In this document: in pieces, positions 58,512 to 64,000 of the stretch
Layout: every line of letters begins with the position of its first letter
How positions within the stretch are numbered: position 1 is the stretch's first letter
DNA from: Pinus tabuliformis
Taxonomy: Eukaryota; Streptophyta; Pinopsida; Pinales; Pinaceae
Direction: 5' to 3'
Length of the DNA stretch: 64,000 bases
Assembly (NCBI GenBank): GCA_031772625.1
Contig: CM062808.1
Location: 475,847,655-475,911,654 of the forward strand
The notes under the pieces: generated by a model
What the model was told of the DNA's origin: nothing
The model's input: only the letters and a program-made list of their open reading frames with translations
The model's database searches: none
Program-made: the position numbers and the translations under genes

Positions 58512-59071
58512 TGATCCGGATTTAAATAGGAACACAACAAATTACAGAGATAACCATAAACACAAAGATGCAGCGGAAATAATACTTCATTTCATTAATG
58601 TAAAATACTGAGATATGCTTACAAACAGAAAATGGAAATAAACAACTAGGGCGATGGTAGCTTATCTCTGAGAAGAGATGTGGTGGCTACATGCCTCTGA
58701 ATTGTGTTACAATGAGGCTCGAAGGCCTATTTATTGTTGAGAAACAATGAAAAAACCCTAAACATCCAAAAACCTAACCCTAGAAGATGAAACGCCAAAC
58801 TGTGGGCCCCGTTTGGGTAAATTGGTACATCAACTTCGCGGGGTCGTAACTTTGGCATACGATCTCCGTTTGACGCGTACAATATCTCGTTAGAAAGATC
58901 TATTCGATAACTACAACTTTGGGGCCTCAAAACGGCTGTAGAAGTTTAGGACCCAAAAAATTGCTAAAAATAGTAAACTGTGCTACAATTAAGGAAACTA
59001 AAAAGCTGAAAGAAACAATGGTGGGGGTCCAAGTGGACTTGGCAGGTGGCCACCAATATCCACCTGGATCA
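58512..59071 (-). repeat. E 5' LTR (560 bp)
   Basis: The pair of 34955-35577 and shorter by about 63 bp, lacking the palindrome-bearing segment. F LTR sequence resumes directly after it. Confidence 0.87.
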
Positions 59072-59098
59072 TAGGATTTTCTTGTTGCATTTTCAACA
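59072..59098 (-). repeat. F 5' LTR, last piece
   Basis: TAGGATTTTCTTGTTGCATT and following bases match window positions about 463-488 (TAGGATTTTTTTGTTAAATT). In element sense this is the LTR start, TGTTGAAAAT. F's outer edge is therefore near 59098. Confidence 0.78.
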
Positions 59099-60224
59099 CC
59101 AAATACCTCATGCAAGAATAATAGTTAGAGATTTGTAGGGATTTTTCCTTTTGTTCTCATGCCAATCCCTTTGGAAATCCTCAATTAATTTATGATTCCA
59201 CATATCCTTGATACCCATAAAATACTCGACCTATTTCCAAGCCTAAAAAATATAAGAGAATGATGCAAGAAAATGATGCAAAGACCATGGGGGCTTCACC
59301 TTTTTTACCAATATCTTAGCATGTTCATTCATAAAGGGGGTTTTAAAATTGTGAAAATAGAATCAATATATTGTAAGTATTGGTGTGGTTGGGAGGAGAG
59401 TGGTGAAGGATGTGGAGTAGGGGGATTTTATAGGTATTGGGGGGTATAAAATGGGGTATTTGATAAAAATAGGGGTTATCTTAATAAAAAATATGTATTG
59501 GGAGGGGATTCAATAAAAGGATTTTGGGAGTTTTTTTATCAATATCTAGTGAGATTAGAGGTATTCTTTAATATCCTTTGAATATAGGTGCTATGGCACA
59601 AGTTGACTAAGTGGAGACTCTATGATATATACTCCATATATTCCATGAATAATGATCTTCTAGTGGGCCCATACCAATTCCTCTTGTATAAATTACCCAT
59701 GTTAGTGCATCTCTAAGATTTAGACACATATCCTTGATTTAAGGGGATAATTGAATTTACAAATAACCTTGAAACACCAAACTATATCCACTACTAAAAC
59801 TGTCCCACAAAGATATTTATATCCATTTTTAGTGGCATATAATCCACATGTTATATTTTTTCACCACAATAGTTCACCCTTAAAATCCTTAATATGAACA
59901 TGACTCATCCTTAAAGAAGCAATAACCCCACTCCAAGTAGTTGCATCCTCATCACCTGCTCAATGGCATCTAATAATAACCATTCTTTCCTTCAAATATA
60001 AGAATCTTCAAGATCAACTACTTGATTAAGTGTGAAAAAACCCTTTTCACTAAATTACTAAGCATTTGATTACCTTTATATCCTATTCAAGGATCCAAAC
60101 CAATTTTGACTTTGTCCCCCCTACTCACACTCCACACCAACCATCTACCAATTATTGGAAAGGCTAGCTATTTATCCTTAGCTCTTTGAGCGTCATCTAT
60201 CATATCATCCTTCTTCGTGGCTCC
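59099..60224. other. Unassigned AT-rich DNA outside F
   Basis: No credible gene, LTR end or recognisable element motif is seen. A G-rich, TATTGGGG-type stretch lies near 59380-59530. It may be the 3' end region of the decayed element G or ordinary intergenic DNA. Confidence 0.5.
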
Positions 60225-60625
60225 TGAGAGACATAATTGTGCAGTTTTAGAGAGAAGTGACTGTTGCGAGATGAGGCCCTAGGAGTACACATCTGCGCAG
60301 TTTCAAGATGCAAGGAAGACTGGGCATCTGAGGGACAAAACTGCACAGTTTTAGGATATAAGGCATTGTTGTGGGATGAGACCCTGGGAGGACACATCTG
60401 CATAGTTTCGATATGCAAGGCAAACTGGGCAGCTGAGATGTCTAAGGGACAAAACTGCGCAGTTTCTAGAGACAGTGGGATCCGACTGAGGAAAGAACAC
60501 TGGAGGAAACCACTATGCAATTTTGAATGCTATGGGAGGTTGGGATTTTTGCACATTACGCAGTTCTAGCAGACAAGGGAAAATATTGAGGGTTGCAAAT
60601 GCGAAGTGCGCAGTTCAGGAAAGCT
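60225..60625. repeat. Degenerate tandem repeat, 104-114 bp unit, with GCGCAGTTT motifs
   Basis: Units beginning (G/A)CAGTTTTAG at about 60241 and 60345, with a third start at about 60459, share CATCTG(C/A)...GTTTC and AAGGGACAAAACTGC blocks. Isolated GCGCAGTT or ACGCAGTT copies continue to about 60615. Confidence 0.65.
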
Positions 60626-61180
60626 CGATGAGGCTAGGTTGCTAAGGAAACTCCGTAATTTGGCTAAGTGTGGGACCATTGGAAATTATTTGAACAGTGT
60701 TAGAACTTGACTATGATCACACACTTGAACACTTAGTGATACAACATAGACCATCCAGAACATATAACACATACTTCGCTTAATGCAACAACCTTTGTGG
60801 CATCTTATGGCAAGTGTGGCTCCGAAGATAGACTTTGGGAGGATAAAGGCGACACTTGTGTAAGAGTGCGTGAGATGAATGTGAAACATGTCTATGAGGT
60901 GAGGAAAACCCATTCTCACAAAGATTTCCCCTTGAAGCAAAACAAACTTCCCTTTTCATGACAAGCGATAATCCCCATGCCCAAAGATGACACATACTAT
61001 ACAAATATAAAAGCATGAAAGACTCTTAAGATCAACGAGGAGAGCTTGAGATCATCATCTTACCAATAAGTGACTAAGGAATTATTTATTGTAGGATCCA
61101 TAGTAGGCTCCGAAATTTGAGCACAAGCCAAAATTTTGGAGGGTGTTGCAGCCGCTACAATAGACCACCAAACCTGGAAA
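60626..61180. other. Unassigned DNA left of element G coding remains
   Basis: No credible frame or repeat was seen. Its position just beyond G's integrase suggests G's 3' untranslated region or LTR, but no second LTR copy lies in the window to test this. Confidence 0.4.
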
Positions 61181-61600
61181 TGATGTTCTGTTGCAGAAAG
61201 ATGATGACTTTTTGATCATTCACCTATTTGAGTGGAACTGCTTCTATCCACTGTGTGAATTAATATGTAGCAATTAGGATATAGCGGTGTTTCTTTTATG
61301 AATGTGGGAAAATATCCCCAATAATGTCCAAGCCCCACTGTTGAAAAGGCTCTTCAACTATAATGGACTACAGTGGGGCGACTGACTTCTTGTTTCTATC
61401 GGCACACCTTTGACAGACCGAACATTGGCGAGCATGAGCACGAGCATCTCTGAATAATGTAGGCCAATAAAAGTTGGCCCGCATAACCATATGTGATGTG
61501 ATGTTTCCTATGAAGTTTCCCCCGGTTGGTCCATCATCGAGATCATGCAATACCTTTTCTCAATCATGTGCTTCCAAACACCTGAGAAATACTCCATTGT
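61181..61600 (-). pseudogene. G integrase start, decayed
   Basis: The minus translation shows ANFYWPTLFRDARAHARQCSVCQRCA, the zinc-binding region, then WGLDIIG- and WIEAVP-like stretches toward 61230. It matches the A integrase in order and wording. Broken. Confidence 0.7.
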
Positions 61601-61900
61601 GGTTCTTTCTTAACAACACCCCATGCACCAACTGATAAGATAATTCTTTAATTGTGAGTGCCCTATTTTGTCGCACGTAAAGTGGGAGAGAATTATGTCA
61701 TGCTCAAGGTATTGATGCATATTTGTGTACTAAGAGTTTGTTCTTGTAGTGGGGGAGCCTCGCTTAACGTTATACATCTCAATTTATTGCTCCCATCCTA
61801 AAAGCTCTTCTTCTTCCTCCTTCACATTTACTGCTTTTGCTACCATTCGACAAATACCATGGCCCTTGATCGTGTGAACTGGATTGATTTCTAGATCATA

Positions 61901-62974
61901 CTATTGCAACCCGATCATCCAGTTTGCTCTCCTTTCACCCAGCTCTTGTTGAACAAGGAGTGATCTAACTGCTGAGTGCGGGATAAAGATAACGCAATGG
62001 TTTTTCAATAGAGAGGGCTGAAAATGCTTTACCACCTTGTATACTGCATAAGCTTGTTTGTCCACGGTGGGGTAGTTAAGCTCTAGTCCTTGCAGACTTG
62101 TGCTCATAAAGGAGATAGGCTTCTCATTGTTCAATTCATCCTTATCAGTGAGTACAATAGAAAGAGAAGTATCATAAGCAAAAGTGTAGAGCAAGAAATC
62201 TTTATCAAAGTTTGGGTTGTACAATGCGGGTGCTTCTTCTATAGCCTGCTTAATACGATAAAATGCATCCTTTTCCCTTTTATTTGATTTGTAGACTACA
62301 TCCTTCTTTACCATCTCCTATATTGGTTTGACAATCTTGTCATAGTCAGAGATGAACTTGAGGAGGAAATTGATTTTCCCTAAGAAAGACTGCATGGCCT
62401 TCTTGTTCACTTGGAAGGGAATCTTCGTGATTGTCCTGACCCTGTCTGGGTCTACCTTAATCCCACTCTTAACAATGATTTGGCCCAAGATACTACCCTT
62501 GGACATTGAGAAGATACTTTTCTTGGGATTTAAGGATATCTTGTACTTGCGACATCACTCAAAAATATTCTTTAAGTGGCATATGTGGTCTGATCTTTAT
62601 TTGGAGAACATTGTTACATCGTCAAGATAAACCACTACGCTCTGCCCAATGATTCTACGGAAAGTGATGTCCATAACACGTTGGAATGGTGCACTAGCGT
62701 TGATTAGCCCAAACAATGTTCGTCTGAATGTGAACGTGCCCGACTTCGTTCGGAACGCGGTTTTAAGTTTTTCAGGCTCTGTAACCAGATCCTGGTTGTA
62801 TCCGAAATAACCATCTAACAAAGAAAACATTTCAAGCCCTGATATTGTTTGAAATGTTTTTTCCATGGACGACATGGGGTAGTTTTCCTTGTCCAAGGCG
62901 CGGTTGAGATTTTGGAAATCTACACATGGATGGATCTTCCCGGACTTCTTCCTCAACGGAACTAAATTTGACAC
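61901..62974 (-). pseudogene. G reverse transcriptase and RNase H, decayed
   Basis: RT motifs are seen: SNLVPLRKKSGKIHPCVDFQNLN, LLDGYFGYNQ, RTLFGLINASAPFQRVM and VVYLDDVTMFSK. A thumb region follows (FLGKINFLLKFISDY), then an RNase H with FLLYTFAYDTSLSIVLT and KHFQPSLLKNHCVIF. Closest in this window to element A. Broken. Confidence 0.82.
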
Positions 62975-63547
62975 CCACGTTGAGTGTCACACTTTGTATA
63001 TGCTCCGGGCATCCAATAATTTTCTAAACCCTTTTTGAATAAGAGGCTCAAGCCTTGGATTTACTTTCCTTAGCTTTTTTCAGAATTCCTTGGCCCCTTC
63101 CTTTATTAGTATCACATGCTGGATGATTCACGTGGCATATGTCTTGAGTTCATTGCAAGTCCATGTAAAGACATCACAATACTTCTTGAATAAGTAGTTA
63201 AAGGCTTGCCACTCTTGTGGTGTGCAGCAAGTATTGAGATTGACATATTTCAAATCTTTATTCTTTCCCAAGTTAATCTACTCATGCGACATTGTGGAAC
63301 TATGGGTCTTAGCATTGACAGGTCCCTAGAAGCAATTTTGCAAGTCATACAATTTTTCCAATGATACCACACCCTTGGGGATGAGGTTTCCTTTGCTTGC
63401 ACTCGCTACATCCTGCAATGCATTTTTGTGCTCGTCCTCATCGATCGTTGTGTCTTTAAATACATCAACGTTCGGCATGAAGCACAATATCTCTTGTTGA
63501 TAACTTCTAAGATGAGGTGAAACACAATGTATGGTTTTATGTACCTG
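62975..63547 (-). other. G linking region between extra RNase H and RT
   Basis: In element A the same interval encodes the acidic linker that joins the extra RNase H to RT. Here the sequence is too decayed to read as a domain, though a few short stretches resemble A's linker. Confidence 0.5.
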
Positions 63548-63763
63548 TCACACCACAATTTCTGTTTCACCTACCACTTTCAGGATGGCAACATTGAGGT
63601 CAATGGACTTTTGTAAGCCCAAGATGAGTGCTTTATACTCTGCAGTGTTGTTTGTGCACGCAAATTCCAAGCAACTAGAGATCAAATGCTTTCTCTGCAG
63701 GGGGTCCATTAAAACACAACCAGCTCTAGATCCCTCCTGCATTTTGGAAGCATCGAAGTACAT
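63548..63763 (-). pseudogene. G extra RNase H domain, partial
   Basis: The minus translation MYFDASKMQEGSRAGCVLM, then TNNTAEYKALILGLQ, carries the first acidic residue, the AEYKAL block and the usual spacing of the Tat extra RNase H. It lies upstream of RT in element sense, as in A. Confidence 0.75.
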
Positions 63764-64000
63764 AGTCCAAATATCATATGTATAGGGACTAGGAACTACA
63801 CTAGTACTGCTACAACTACTGTTAATTGTACAAAGTTCATTATCACAAGTTGGACAAGGAATGAGATCTAACTGTGTATCTGGTGGAACTGGGGATGGTT
63901 GTGCAAGATAACACCCTAGTTAAGTTTCAAGGAAGCAATTGCTAAAAAGTGATTCTACAAAAGCCATCGATTCATTATGTTCATTCAATTCATTATGTTC

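Larger units (their letters stand above)
34955..59071 (-). mobile_element. Element E: decayed Ty3/gypsy chromovirus, split by D
   Basis: The LTRs at 34955-35577 and 58512-59071 begin TGATCCGG and end TGGATCA. The flanking bases TTGGA and TAGGA fit an eroded 5-bp target duplication in F's LTR. The minus-strand order is gag and zinc knuckle (57298-58380), then protease, RT, RNase H and integrase (35643-38970), with D inserted between gag and protease. Polymerase motifs and the methionine-type primer site fit a chromovirus; the clade is uncertain. The LTRs differ at several percent by eye. More than five breaks. Confidence 0.87.
1..59098 (-). mobile_element. Element F: old Ty1/copia LTR retrotransposon, host of the nested stack
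   Basis: F is discontinuous. Its own DNA is 1-1988, 16065-19352, 34821-34954 and about 59077-59098; the rest is A, B and E inserted into it. The order on the minus strand (5' LTR, primer site, gag, protease, integrase, reverse transcriptase, RNase H, polypurine tract, 3' LTR) is the Ty1/copia order, with integrase before RT. Without insertions about 5.4 kb remains in the window, and the missing edge of the 3' LTR would add about 0.4 kb. Its LTRs differ visibly more than those of any element inside it, which agrees with it being the oldest. The coding region has many breaks (more than five). Confidence 0.88.
61181..64000 (-). mobile_element. Element G: decayed Tat-like Ty3/gypsy retrotransposon (partial)
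   Basis: On the minus strand from right to left: an extra RNase H (63548-63763), a linking region, RT and RNase H (61901-62974), and an integrase zinc site and core start (61181-61600). This is the same order as in element A, with the extra RNase H ahead of RT. The element runs off the right edge. Protease and gag were not recognised in the window. Many breaks. Confidence 0.8.

Overview
The window is plant nuclear DNA and consists almost entirely of LTR retrotransposons stacked inside one another. Plant origin is inferred from the lineages present: Ty1/copia, Tat-like and Athila-like Ty3/gypsy, and chromoviruses. It is also inferred from tRNA-type primer sites and a plant mobile domain gene. 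I found no ordinary host gene, tRNA, rRNA or CRISPR array. The species cannot be told from the sequence.

Layout. I name the elements A to G. F is an old copia element on the minus strand (1 to 59098, entering from the left edge), and three later elements split it. A (minus, 1989-16059) is a Tat-like element with very long 3.85-kb LTRs, sitting in F's reverse transcriptase region with target duplication CAACC. B (minus, 19353-34815) is a 15.5-kb Tat-like element with 1048-bp LTRs, sitting in F's 5' LTR with target duplication ATGAC. E (minus, 34955-59071) is a chromovirus also sitting in F's 5' LTR. E is split by D (plus, 38976-57292), a compact Reina-like chromovirus with target duplication TGCTC. 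D's 5' LTR is in turn split by C (plus, 39068-51520), an Athila-like element with target duplication ATTAT. The order is F > E > D > C, four levels deep, with A and B as separate insertions in F. From 59099 to about 61.2 kb there is non-coding, partly tandemly repeated DNA. The right edge holds G, a decayed Tat-like element on the minus strand.

The most interesting content is extra coding capacity. (1) A 566-codon frame lies wholly inside A's LTR, so A carries two copies. A homologous 526-codon protein lies downstream of pol in the Athila-like element C. The two have a collinear N-terminal domain, a charged middle and a coiled-coil tail. (2) B carries an apparently intact plant mobile domain gene in antisense, with a candidate TATA box and predicted intron, ending about 200 bp from B's own converging coding region. 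(3) Tat-like elements A, G and B carry a second RNase H, placed before RT in A and G and after integrase in B.

The non-coding parts also show structure. C has two clusters of four TTCCGCAGC-type motifs spaced 19-20 bp apart. A's LTR has a perfect 38-bp palindrome and a related motif family. B has GTACGC/GCGTAC clusters in three places, and a run of short stem-loops whose stems differ but whose A-rich loops are alike.

Relative age from LTR differences counted by eye: A and B are youngest (about 1%), D and C a little older (about 2%), E older (several percent), F and G oldest. All elements are treated as fossils. A and D look nearly whole (about one break each in the internal coding region), B and C have about two to three, and E, F and G have many.
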